Shown one piece after another: positions 1 to 6,505 of a DNA stretch of 8,121 nt (position 1 is the stretch's first letter; the number at the start of each line of letters is the position of its first letter). This DNA comes from an uncultured bacterium (lineage in GTDB: Bacteria > Verrucomicrobiota > Lentisphaeria > Victivallales > UBA1829). The stretch covers positions 1-8,121 of the forward strand of contig URNE01000085.1 in NCBI GenBank assembly GCA_900549045.1, in the 5' to 3' direction. The position numbers and the translations under genes are program-made. The notes under the pieces are model-generated. The model ran no database searches. It was not told where the DNA came from and worked only from the letters and a program-made list of their open reading frames with translations.

Positions 1-55
1 TTAAATTAGCACAGTATTTGAAATTTTAAACCCGCAAAATGGAGATTTTTGCCGA
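1..55 (+). promoter_or_regulatory. AT-rich leader and ribosome-binding site of the ExbB/TonB operon
   Basis: This short AT-rich stretch precedes a GC-rich gene. GGAG at 41-44 lies 11 nt before the ATG at 56 and is the likely Shine-Dalgarno, at slightly long spacing. TTGAAA at 18-23 resembles a -35 box, but no -10 follows at a suitable distance. The true promoter therefore either lies mostly upstream of the window or is not sigma70-like. Confidence 0.45.
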
Positions 56-1345
56 ATGAACCTGTTTTTTCCCGCTTTTTCCCTGCCGCCGGTCGCCGAC
101 GGGTCGCTCACGTATGCGTTTCTTCACTCCGATCTCATGGGACAGGGGATCGTTGTCGGGTTGACCTTGCTGTCGATTGTCACATGGACGCTGATGCTGG
201 AGAAGGGCATCGGACTCAAGCGCGCTTACAAGGGGTCCAGAAGTTTCCTGGAGGAATTCCGCCGCAAAAAAAACGTGATGTCGCTGCGCTCCCGCGCGGA
301 GGATGACCCTTCGCCGGTCGCCCGCGTCTATGAAAGCGGATTCGCCCGTCTCGCTCAGCTCAACGGCGATGAAACGGGAACGAACATCACGCACTCCCGT
401 CCGCTTACTCCGGTCGAAATCGACGTGGTCCGTTCCACGATGGAGGAAACCGTCGCCGATCAGATCGTGAAACTGGAGGACAAGATCATAGTTCTGATGA
501 CGGCGGTCAGCATCAGTCCGTTCATGGGCCTGTTCGGCACGGTGTGGGGCATCATGCTTGCGTTCACCGAAATGGCGATGGCTGGCAAGCCGGATATCCA
601 GACTCTGGCCCCGGGCGTTTCGGGCGCCCTGCTCACAACCGTGCTCGGCCTGCTTGTGGCGATTCCCTCGCTGATCGGATACAACTGGATCACTTTCTAC
701 ATCAAGCAGGTTACCGTGTACATGGACAACCAGGTCGAGGAGTTCGCGAACAAACTGAAACTCGTCGCGGCGGAAGCCGAGGCCCGGAAACAGTTGGAGA
801 AGGAAAAAGAGACGGAGAGAGTGAAGCCGGATGTCAAGCCTGAACCTGCGCCGGAGGAAGTCAAGCCGGAGCCCCAGCCGCAGCCGTTCCGCCATTCATA
901 TCAGAATGAAGTCCCGCCGGTGCAGATTGTCTATCAGACGCCGCCTCAGTCTGCCGTTCCGCCGCAGCCCGCGCCGCGTCCGGCTGCAACCTATGTTCCG
1001 CCTCCGCCGGAGCCCCAGCCCGCGCCTCAACCGGTCTACACCGCGCCTCAGCCTGAACCGCAGCCGGTTTACGTTCCGCCGGAGCCCCAGCCCGCGCCGC
1101 AGCCGGTTTACGTTCCGCCGGAGCCCCAGCCTGCGCCGCAGCCGGTTTACGTTCCGCCGGAGCCCCAGTCCGCGCCGCAGCCGGTTTACGTTCCGCCGGA
1201 GCCCCAGCCTGCGCCGCAGCCGGTTCAGCCGCAGCAGACGTATGTTCCGCCTCCGCGCAGACCTTACACTCCGCCGGTCCAGAACGGATACGCTCCGCAG
1301 TATCAGCGTCCCCCGATGCCCGGATACGGAGACGAGGAGGACTGA
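56..1345 (+). CDS. exbB: MotA/TolQ/ExbB-family proton channel with long Pro-rich C-terminal repeat tail
   Basis: Inner-membrane proton-channel subunit that, with an ExbD/TolR partner, uses the proton motive force to drive a TonB/TolA-type transducer. Three membrane helices fit the family: about residues 30-48, 144-170 and 188-210. The second contains the PFMGLFGTVWG stretch and the third follows APGVSGALLTT; both are hallmarks of the MotA/TolQ/ExbB domain. A charged helix (about 222-258) follows. The family core normally ends near residue 240, but this protein runs to 429. The extra part is rich in Pro, Gln, Glu, Val and Tyr, with four near-perfect 13-residue units VYVPPEPQPAPQP (338-389) and degenerate copies before them. 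With standard topology the tail is cytoplasmic. The start at 56 is set by GGAG upstream and a normal-length N-terminus before helix 1. First gene of the operon; the ExbD gene begins 2 nt after its stop. TolQ is the alternative name, but no tolB or pal follows. Confidence 0.92.
   Translation: MNLFFPAFSLPPVADGSLTYAFLHSDLMGQGIVVGLTLLSIVTWTLMLEKGIGLKRAYKGSRSFLEEFRRKKNVMSLRSRAEDDPSPVARVYESGFARLAQLNGDETGTNITHSRPLTPVEIDVVRSTMEETVADQIVKLEDKIIVLMTAVSISPFMGLFGTVWGIMLAFTEMAMAGKPDIQTLAPGVSGALLTTVLGLLVAIPSLIGYNWITFYIKQVTVYMDNQVEEFANKLKLVAAEAEARKQLEKEKETERVKPDVKPEPAPEEVKPEPQPQPFRHSYQNEVPPVQIVYQTPPQSAVPPQPAPRPAATYVPPPPEPQPAPQPVYTAPQPEPQPVYVPPEPQPAPQPVYVPPEPQPAPQPVYVPPEPQSAPQPVYVPPEPQPAPQPVQPQQTYVPPPRRPYTPPVQNGYAPQYQRPPMPGYGDEED
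1067..1222 (+). repeat. Four tandem 39-bp repeats in the ExbB tail
   Basis: Four consecutive in-frame 39-bp units each begin GTTTACGTTCCGCCGGAG and encode VYVPPEPQPAPQP. Units differ by only one or two bases (CCC/CCT/TCC at the ninth codon, giving one Pro-to-Ser change). Near-identity at silent sites suggests recent duplication by slippage or recombination. Shorter degenerate versions precede the array (from about 990) and a truncated one follows it. Confidence 0.95.
1335..1340 (+). promoter_or_regulatory. Shine-Dalgarno AGGAGG for the ExbD gene
   Basis: A full AGGAGG lies inside the last codons of the ExbB gene, 7 nt before the ATG at 1348. It fixes the ExbD start and suggests strong, coupled translation. 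Confidence 0.85.
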
Positions 1346-1347
1346 GC

Positions 1348-1752
1348 ATGGCACGCCATCGTTTCAGCAATCCGCCGTTCGATCAGATCAACGTCACCCC
1401 GCTGATTGACACGCTGTTCTTCCTGCTGATCATCTTCATGATCACCGCGCCCCTGCTCGAATACAGCATGGACGTCACGCCGCCGAGCTACAAGGCGGCG
1501 GACATCAAGCCGGACGACAATTCCAAGATCGTCAACATCCGCAAGGACGGCGTGATTATGTTCGAGGGGGCGAAGATGGAGCTTTCCGAACTCGTGCAGC
1601 GTCTCACCGCTCTGCGCGACAGCGGACGCAAGTACAATTTTTTCCTCCGCGCCGACGCGAATCTGCGTTACGGAACAGTCGTCGACGTGCTCCGCAACAT
1701 CAAGAACGCCGGTTTCAGCGATCTTTCCCTGATAACCTCCGCGGAGGAGTGA
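1348..1752 (+). CDS. exbD: ExbD/TolR-family biopolymer transport protein
   Basis: Small partner of the ExbB-type channel, with a short cytoplasmic N-terminus, one membrane helix (about residues 19-35) and a periplasmic domain. The signature INVTPLIDTLFFLLIIFMIT is present. Asp21 in the helix corresponds to the essential proton-carrying aspartate of ExbD/TolR. The periplasmic part (about 40-134) contains the expected FLRADANLRYGTVVDVLRNIKNAG segment, like the R(A/G)D...Y..v..vm...k.aG pattern of the family. At 134 residues it matches normal family length. The start is set by AGGAGG 7 nt upstream. It sits 2 nt after the ExbB stop and 7 nt before the transducer gene, so the three are almost certainly co-transcribed. 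ExbD and TolR cannot be told apart from sequence alone here. Confidence 0.94.
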   Translation: MARHRFSNPPFDQINVTPLIDTLFFLLIIFMITAPLLEYSMDVTPPSYKAADIKPDDNSKIVNIRKDGVIMFEGAKMELSELVQRLTALRDSGRKYNFFLRADANLRYGTVVDVLRNIKNAGFSDLSLITSAEE

Positions 1753-1759
1753 GGCGGTT

Positions 1760-2764
1760 ATGATCGGATTCTCGAGACCCATGCGACTCTATCCCGACCT
1801 TCAGCGGGACTTCATCGGAAAGGGACTCAAACGGTTTCTCTTCTGGACGATTCTTGCCGCGCATGTGATATTTTTCATTCTGCCTTCGCTCTGGTATCTG
1901 TTCCGCGAGTGGCTCAAGCCGGAGGAGAAAGTGATTTCCGTCGCGCTCGTCGATTTCCCGACGGACGATCCGAACGCGGGAGGCGGCGGACCGGGCGCAT
2001 CGACTCCGGATTCGGCGAAGGACGAACCGGGCGCATCCGTCCCCGCGCCGGATCTGCCCAATTTGCAGCCCGTCAAAGGCATTCCGGAGATTCCGGACAT
2101 CTCGAAAGTCCCGAAAGTCCCGAAGGTTCCCGATCTGGATTTCCCCGTTCCCAAACCTCCGAAGCCGAAACCGCAGCCTAAGAAAACCGTCCCGAAGACG
2201 GAACAGAAGAAATCCGTTCCGAAAAGAACGGAAAAGAAATCGGCAAAAGAACCGAAAAAGCCGAGCGTGGAAGATCAGATCCGTGCTCAGCGGGACGCCA
2301 ACCGCAAAAACAATCCGCCGCGCAAAGGCGCTCAGAACGGCGGAACGAAAGCCGGCGGCAGTTCGCGCGCCGGAGCGTACAGGGAGCTTGCCGGCGACCT
2401 GCGCAGAATGCAGGGGTCCGGCGGCGGCACGGGTGGCGGAATCGGAACCGGACGAGGCAGATCGCGCGGCTCCGGAACAGGCGGATTCTATGATCCGACT
2501 CTCTCCGAACTGCTCAGGGCAATCGACCGCTACTGGGTTGATCCGCAGGTTTCCAGCAACTCTGCGCCCGATGCGGTCATCATCAAACTGCGCGTCGACG
2601 GACGCGGCGGGATCACCGTGCTCGGCGCGGAAAACACGCGCAATCCGGCGATCGACTCCGCCGTTTCGAACGTCCTGAAGCGGCTCCAGACGATCCGCGT
2701 TGTTCCGCCGGAAAACCGCGTCGCAAAAACTTATGAGATACGTCTGCGCATCAGGGAGGAATGA
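1760..2764 (+). CDS. TonB/TolA-type energy transducer with C-terminal TonB_2-like domain
   Basis: Periplasm-spanning protein that would carry energy from the ExbB-ExbD motor to the outer membrane. It has a cytoplasmic start, one membrane helix (about residues 26-48) with His35 inside it (TonB also has a conserved helix histidine), and a long low-complexity periplasmic linker. The linker has a Gly/Asp/Pro part (69-100), a PxxP run with IPEIPDISKVPKVPKVP (108-124), a Lys/Pro part (131-170) and a Gly-rich hinge (218-242). The C-terminal domain (about 245-334) has LLRAIDRYWVDPQ, then a G-rich strand region and NPAIDSAVSNVLKRL, resembling TolA-like TonB_2 domains more than E. coli TonB. A purine-rich GGAGGAG (1743-1749) precedes the ATG at 10 nt; Met9 is a possible alternative start. 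Third gene of the operon, 3 nt before the binding-protein gene. Its outer-membrane receptor or target is not in the window. Confidence 0.88.
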   Translation: MIGFSRPMRLYPDLQRDFIGKGLKRFLFWTILAAHVIFFILPSLWYLFREWLKPEEKVISVALVDFPTDDPNAGGGGPGASTPDSAKDEPGASVPAPDLPNLQPVKGIPEIPDISKVPKVPKVPDLDFPVPKPPKPKPQPKKTVPKTEQKKSVPKRTEKKSAKEPKKPSVEDQIRAQRDANRKNNPPRKGAQNGGTKAGGSSRAGAYRELAGDLRRMQGSGGGTGGGIGTGRGRSRGSGTGGFYDPTLSELLRAIDRYWVDPQVSSNSAPDAVIIKLRVDGRGGITVLGAENTRNPAIDSAVSNVLKRLQTIRVVPPENRVAKTYEIRLRIREE

Positions 2765-2767
2765 CCG

Positions 2768-4612
2768 ATGAACAACCGCCGCACCACGGAGATTCTGCTT
2801 GCGTTCTGCCTGATTGCCGTTGCCGCGACCGGGTATGTGCTCGTCACCGCGCTCGACCGTCTCCGCTTTGAACTCGAAAGCCTCCATGCCACCGTCCGCA
2901 CGCTGAATGAAAAAATCTCATCCGCTCCGCTCCGCACGGCGGCCTCCGCCGTCCCGGAGAAGTCGAAACCGGAAGTCCCGATGGCGAACGCGCAGTTCTT
3001 TGATCCGGAAGCCGTTTCCGGCGACCGCTTCATCTCTTCGATTGCGGCGGATACCAAGAACATGAATTATCTGCTCAACAACGACGCCACGCTCGGCAAT
3101 GCGCTGATGCCGCGCGTCATGGATTCGCTCGGCGTCCGCGCATACGACGATCTCAACAAATTCCTTCCGCAGATGGCGGAGTCGTGGAACGTCTCCCCGG
3201 ACGGGCTCCGCATCCGCGTCAAGCTCCGCGATGGGATTCTGTGGCATGACTTCACCGACCCCGTCACGAAAAAGGAGTGGAAGGATGTTCCCGTCACTTC
3301 CGAAGATTTCAAGTTCTATGTGGACGTCGTCAAGAACCCGAAAGTCGACGCCGCGCCGCTGCGCACCTACCTCTCCGATCTCGACAGCGTCCGCGTCATC
3401 AATGACCGCGAATTCGAGGTGATCTGGAAGAAACGCTACTTTCTTTCTCTCGACATGACCCTTTCGCTCTCTCCGCTTCCGCGTCATCTCTACCATGCCT
3501 ATGAAGGCCCGTTCAACCCGGAACGGTTCAACAGCGACAACGAGCGCAACCGCATTCTAGTCGGCTGCGGACCCTACCGTTTCATCAAGTGGGACAAGGG
3601 ACACCGCATTCTCATGACGCGCTGGGAGAAGTACTACGGCGCACGCTACGGCACGATGCCGCCGGTCAAAGAGCTTGCGTTCGACGTGATCCAGCATCCG
3701 AACACGCGTCTTCAGGCGCTGCTCTCGAAGGATCTGGACGCCGTGCCGCTTACGCCGGACCAGTGGATTCACCGCACAAATTCGCGCGAATTCGGACCGG
3801 ACGGTTTCCTGCGGAAGTTCAAAACTTCGCAGCTGGTCTACAACTATCTCGGATTCAATCTGTCCAATCCGCTGTTCCGCGATGCGAAAACGCGGGTCGC
3901 CCTGAGTCATCTCGTCGACCGCGACCGCATTGTGAAGGATATTTATTACGGACTTGCGGTTCCCGTATCGGGGCCGTTCTTCCCGGACGGTCCGGCGTAC
4001 GACAAGTCGATCAAGCCGTATTCGTATTCCCCGGAGCTTGCGAAGAAGCTTCTTGCCGAAGCCGGCTGGCGCGATGAGGACGGAGACGGGGTTCTGGAGC
4101 GCGACGGACGGAAGTTCAAGTTCACTCTGATGTATCCGAACGCCAATGAAACCTACAAGCGGATGCTTCCGATCATCAAGGAGGCGATGGCGAAGGCGGG
4201 AGTTCAGATGGAGCTGCTCGGGCTGGAGTGGTCGGTTTGCGTTCAGCGTCTGGAAAAGAAGAGTTTTGACATGTGTGCGCTCGGCTGGAGCGGCGGGCTG
4301 AATCCCGACCCGTTTCAGCTGTGGCATTCGAGCCAGGCGGATGTCGAGGGGTCGAGCAATCACATCCGGTTCAAAAACGCGGAAGCGGACCGTCTGATCG
4401 AGTCGATCCGCGTGACGTTCGACGCATCGGAACGCCAGAAGCTCTATCACCGCTTTCATCGTCTTGTGCACGAGGAACAGCCTTACATTTTTCTGTTCGC
4501 CCCGGCCGACCTGAACGCTCTGAACAGCCGTTACCGCAATGTCCGCGAGTTTCCGCTCGGCATCGTCGACACCATTCTGTGGACTCCGAAAGCGCAGCAG
4601 CTTTCCCTGTAA
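2768..4612 (+). CDS. Membrane-anchored family 5 extracellular solute-binding protein (peptide/nickel type)
   Basis: Binding protein of the ABC-transporter family 5 group (OppA/DppA/NikA-like). Recognisable family features are AESWNVSPDGLRIRVKLRDGILWHDF (broken across about 137-162), GCGPYRFIKWDKG (266-278), the TRVALSHLVDRDRIV helix (375-389), the SPELAKKLLAEAGW helix (421-434), then D436-x-D438-x-D440-G441, and ALGWSGGLNPDPFQLWHSS (504-522). Length (614) is usual for the family plus an N-terminal extension. That extension has a basic start, one hydrophobic helix (about 9-29) and a heptad-like coiled coil (about 29-52). No good signal-peptidase or lipobox site is visible (Cys14 is preceded by L-A-F), so it is probably anchored in the inner membrane, facing the periplasm. 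AGGGAGGA 7 nt before ATG fixes the start. It lies 3 nt after the transducer stop, so it is part of the ExbBD/TonB operon. The ligand cannot be told; peptide or glycan fragments are possible. Confidence 0.88.
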   Translation: MNNRRTTEILLAFCLIAVAATGYVLVTALDRLRFELESLHATVRTLNEKISSAPLRTAASAVPEKSKPEVPMANAQFFDPEAVSGDRFISSIAADTKNMNYLLNNDATLGNALMPRVMDSLGVRAYDDLNKFLPQMAESWNVSPDGLRIRVKLRDGILWHDFTDPVTKKEWKDVPVTSEDFKFYVDVVKNPKVDAAPLRTYLSDLDSVRVINDREFEVIWKKRYFLSLDMTLSLSPLPRHLYHAYEGPFNPERFNSDNERNRILVGCGPYRFIKWDKGHRILMTRWEKYYGARYGTMPPVKELAFDVIQHPNTRLQALLSKDLDAVPLTPDQWIHRTNSREFGPDGFLRKFKTSQLVYNYLGFNLSNPLFRDAKTRVALSHLVDRDRIVKDIYYGLAVPVSGPFFPDGPAYDKSIKPYSYSPELAKKLLAEAGWRDEDGDGVLERDGRKFKFTLMYPNANETYKRMLPIIKEAMAKAGVQMELLGLEWSVCVQRLEKKSFDMCALGWSGGLNPDPFQLWHSSQADVEGSSNHIRFKNAEADRLIESIRVTFDASERQKLYHRFHRLVHEEQPYIFLFAPADLNALNSRYRNVREFPLGIVDTILWTPKAQQLSL

Positions 4613-4615
4613 GAT

Positions 4616-5332
4616 TTAAACGAACTGCGTGCCGCCGTTGATGTTCAGGATTTCTCCGGTGACATAATCGTTTTCGAGCAGGAAACGGACGGCGTTGGAG
4701 ATTTCGCGCGCGGTTCCGGCACGGGCGAGGGGGATTGACTTGCGCAGGGCTTCCTGCTCCTGCGGAGTCAGCCGCTCCTGAATCTCTTTCGATTCAATCA
4801 TGCCGGGCGCGACTGCGTTCACGGTGATTCCCGGTGCAAGCTGTTTCGCCAGACTGCGCGTCAGCGTGTGAAGTGCGGCCTTGCTCATCGCATACTCCAG
4901 CATCCGCCGGTTTGCGGCGCGGTACGCCCAGACCGATGAGATGTTCACGATTTTTCCGCCGCGTCCTTTCATCTTTTCCGCCGCGGCGAAGGAACAGAGA
5001 TAAGGACCTTTGAGATTCACTCCGAAGACCCGGTCGAACCACGCGGCGTCCTCCATCTCCGCCGGACGCTTATAGGGATCGACGCGGGCGTTGTTGATGA
5101 GCACGTCGAGCGTCTCAATCTGCTCAAAGGCGGACTGGACGGCGCCGGAGTCGGATATGTCGAAGACGAGGGCGCGTCCGCCGATTTCCTTTGCGATCGT
5201 TTCCGCGCGCGCCGCGCTGCGGGCGCAGTTGACGATGACATGCATTCCCGCCGCAGCAAGGTCGCGGCAGAGCTGTTCGCCGAGTCCCTGCGAGCCTCCA
5301 GTGACGAGCACCGTTTTTCCGTTGAGTTCCAT
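4616..5332 (-). CDS. SDR-family NAD(P)-dependent oxidoreductase
   Basis: Classical short-chain dehydrogenase/reductase, 238 residues, the usual length. Rossmann nucleotide motif TGGSQGLG (11-18), Asp59 after strand 3, Asn106, catalytic Ser132/Ser133, and Tyr147-x3-Lys151 are present. VAPGMIES (174-181) and a C-terminal VTGEILNINGG segment match FabG/KduD-like SDRs. Arg38 after strand 2 (in NCARS) suggests NADP(H) use, by inference. The usual NNAG reads NNAR (80-83). It is the last gene of a minus-strand operon with a DgoD-like dehydratase and a DgoA-like aldolase, so a sugar or 2-keto-3-deoxy-sugar-acid dehydrogenase role is more likely than fatty-acid synthesis. The Shine-Dalgarno GGTGAGG (minus strand, 5346-5340) overlaps the preceding stop codon, 7 nt before the start. 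Its stop is 3 nt from that of the convergent binding-protein gene. Confidence 0.9.
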   Translation of the reverse strand: MELNGKTVLVTGGSQGLGEQLCRDLAAAGMHVIVNCARSAARAETIAKEIGGRALVFDISDSGAVQSAFEQIETLDVLINNARVDPYKRPAEMEDAAWFDRVFGVNLKGPYLCSFAAAEKMKGRGGKIVNISSVWAYRAANRRMLEYAMSKAALHTLTRSLAKQLAPGITVNAVAPGMIESKEIQERLTPQEQEALRKSIPLARAGTAREISNAVRFLLENDYVTGEILNINGGTQFV

Positions 5333-5341
5333 GGGGGCGCC

Positions 5342-6505
5342 TCACCAGTCGCAGACCGCGCCGTCTTCGCGGAACAGGCGGGGCAGGCGGATGCTGATTT
5401 TCGGATGCCGGCGGCAGAGATCTTCATTGAGTTCGATTCCCCAGCCCGGCTTTTCCGGCAGATTCAGGAAGCCGTCATGAACCTGAAGCGGTTCCGTGAT
5501 GACATCGTTGCGCCAGTCGTTCAGATGCAGCCGTTCCTGGATGAGGAAGTTCGGCGCGACGGCGTCGAGATGCGCGGAAATCACCGTCAGAACCGGACTC
5601 ATCGGACAGTGCGGCGCGAGAAACGCGGAGAAGCAGTCCGCGAGCACGCCGGTTTTGTACGCCTCGAGGAAGCCGTTGCAGTGCGCAAGATCCGGTTGAA
5701 CCACGCGGACGGCGTCCTGTTCGAGCAGTTTGCGGAACTCCCAGCGGGATTCGAGGCGTTCGCCCGCCGCGATCGGGATGCGGACATTGTGCGCAACCCG
5801 CGCCATCGCTTTTTCATCGAGCTGCGAAACGGGTTCTTCGTAGAACAGGAGTCTGTACGGTTCCAAAGCGCGGCCGATCGCAATTGCGGATTCCGAGTCG
5901 TAGCGTCCGTGTCCGTCGAACATCAGCAGATCGTTTTCGCCGATGTTTTCGCGAATGGTCTCTGCGGCTTTCGCAATGATCCGCGTTACGGCGGGATCGT
6001 ACATCGGCCAGGAGGGTTTGGAGATGCTGAACTTGAATGCGGTGTATCCCCACTGCTTCACTTCGGCGAGACGCTCTTTGATGACGGAGGGATCGGTGGA
6101 GCCGCCGGTCCATCCGTTCGCGTAAACCCGGATTTTCGTGCGGTATGGTCCGCCGAACAGCTTGTAGACGGGCAGTCCGCGGCTCTTGCCGAGAATGTCC
6201 CAGAGCGCGAGTTCAATTCCCGCGACTGCCGAGCCTTTGACCACGCCGCCGCGCCAGAATTTCTGTCTCTGCATGACCTGACAGAGGTACTCAATGCGTG
6301 TCGGGTCTTCGCCGGCCAGCAGATCTTCGAGATCGCCGAGCAGGGAGATGACGGTGTTCGTATAACCTCCGAGCGACGCTTCGCCGAGTCCGGTGATTCC
6401 CTCATCGGTGTGAACGCGGACGAAGAGATAGTTCTTGTTGGAGAGCTGTCCGGTTCCGGGCGTGGGGGCTCCGACAACGACGGGTTCAATCTTTGTGATT
6501 TTCAT
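5342..6505 (-). CDS. dgoD: Galactonate-dehydratase-type enolase-superfamily enzyme (mandelate racemase family)
   Basis: Sugar-acid dehydratase, likely turning an aldonate such as D-galactonate into its 2-keto-3-deoxy acid with Mg2+. The 387 residues contain an N-terminal capping domain (MKITKIEPVV, then a TDEGITGLGE segment) and a barrel domain. Metal ligands are seen as Asp197, Glu223 (FYEEP) and Glu249 (AAGE); acid/base residues as His199 (DGH) and His299 (LAPHCP), with Asp272 (QPDLAH) as the His partner. By my recollection of E. coli GalD (D183, H185, E209, E235, D258, H285), every one is shifted by exactly 14 residues, which strongly supports the assignment. The C-terminus, LFREDGAVCDW, also resembles the end of DgoD. 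The start is ATG at 6505, overlapping the aldolase stop as ATGA, with AAAGGAG (minus strand 6523-6517) 11 nt upstream; the frame stays open to 6700, but that part lies inside the aldolase gene. Substrate identity (galactonate or another aldonate) is inferred. Confidence 0.9.
   Translation of the reverse strand: MKITKIEPVVVGAPTPGTGQLSNKNYLFVRVHTDEGITGLGEASLGGYTNTVISLLGDLEDLLAGEDPTRIEYLCQVMQRQKFWRGGVVKGSAVAGIELALWDILGKSRGLPVYKLFGGPYRTKIRVYANGWTGGSTDPSVIKERLAEVKQWGYTAFKFSISKPSWPMYDPAVTRIIAKAAETIRENIGENDLLMFDGHGRYDSESAIAIGRALEPYRLLFYEEPVSQLDEKAMARVAHNVRIPIAAGERLESRWEFRKLLEQDAVRVVQPDLAHCNGFLEAYKTGVLADCFSAFLAPHCPMSPVLTVISAHLDAVAPNFLIQERLHLNDWRNDVITEPLQVHDGFLNLPEKPGWGIELNEDLCRRHPKISIRLPRLFREDGAVCDW

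Noticed and set aside
39..59. Six-codon mini-ORF (MEIFAE) whose TGA overlaps the ExbB start as ATGA.
   Set aside because: It has no Shine-Dalgarno of its own and its start overlaps the GGAG used by the ExbB gene; probably chance.
26..895. 289-codon minus-strand open frame across the ExbB gene.
   Set aside because: Arg/His/Asp-rich composition without motifs is typical of an antisense shadow of a GC-rich gene, and the plus strand carries a clear ExbB core.
1067..1222. Direct repeats that might be taken for a CRISPR array.
   Set aside because: The units are contiguous without spacers and lie in frame within a coding sequence.
831..1409. Several long open frames on both strands across the proline-rich region, with periodic products.
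   Set aside because: A 39-bp repeat (a multiple of three) with no stop in a frame keeps that frame open through every copy, so these frames simply echo the repeat.
2801..2812. Possible lipoprotein signal at Cys14 of the binding protein.
   Set aside because: The residues before the cysteine (L-A-F) do not fit a lipobox, and the cysteine sits too early inside the hydrophobic helix.
1715..2887. 390-codon minus-strand open frame across the transducer gene.
   Set aside because: Low-complexity Arg/Phe-rich product with no domain; the plus-strand reading has the membrane helix, linker and TonB_2-like end expected of a transducer.
3557..4471. 304-codon minus-strand open frame across the binding-protein gene.
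   Set aside because: Antisense to conserved family 5 motifs, with no domain of its own.
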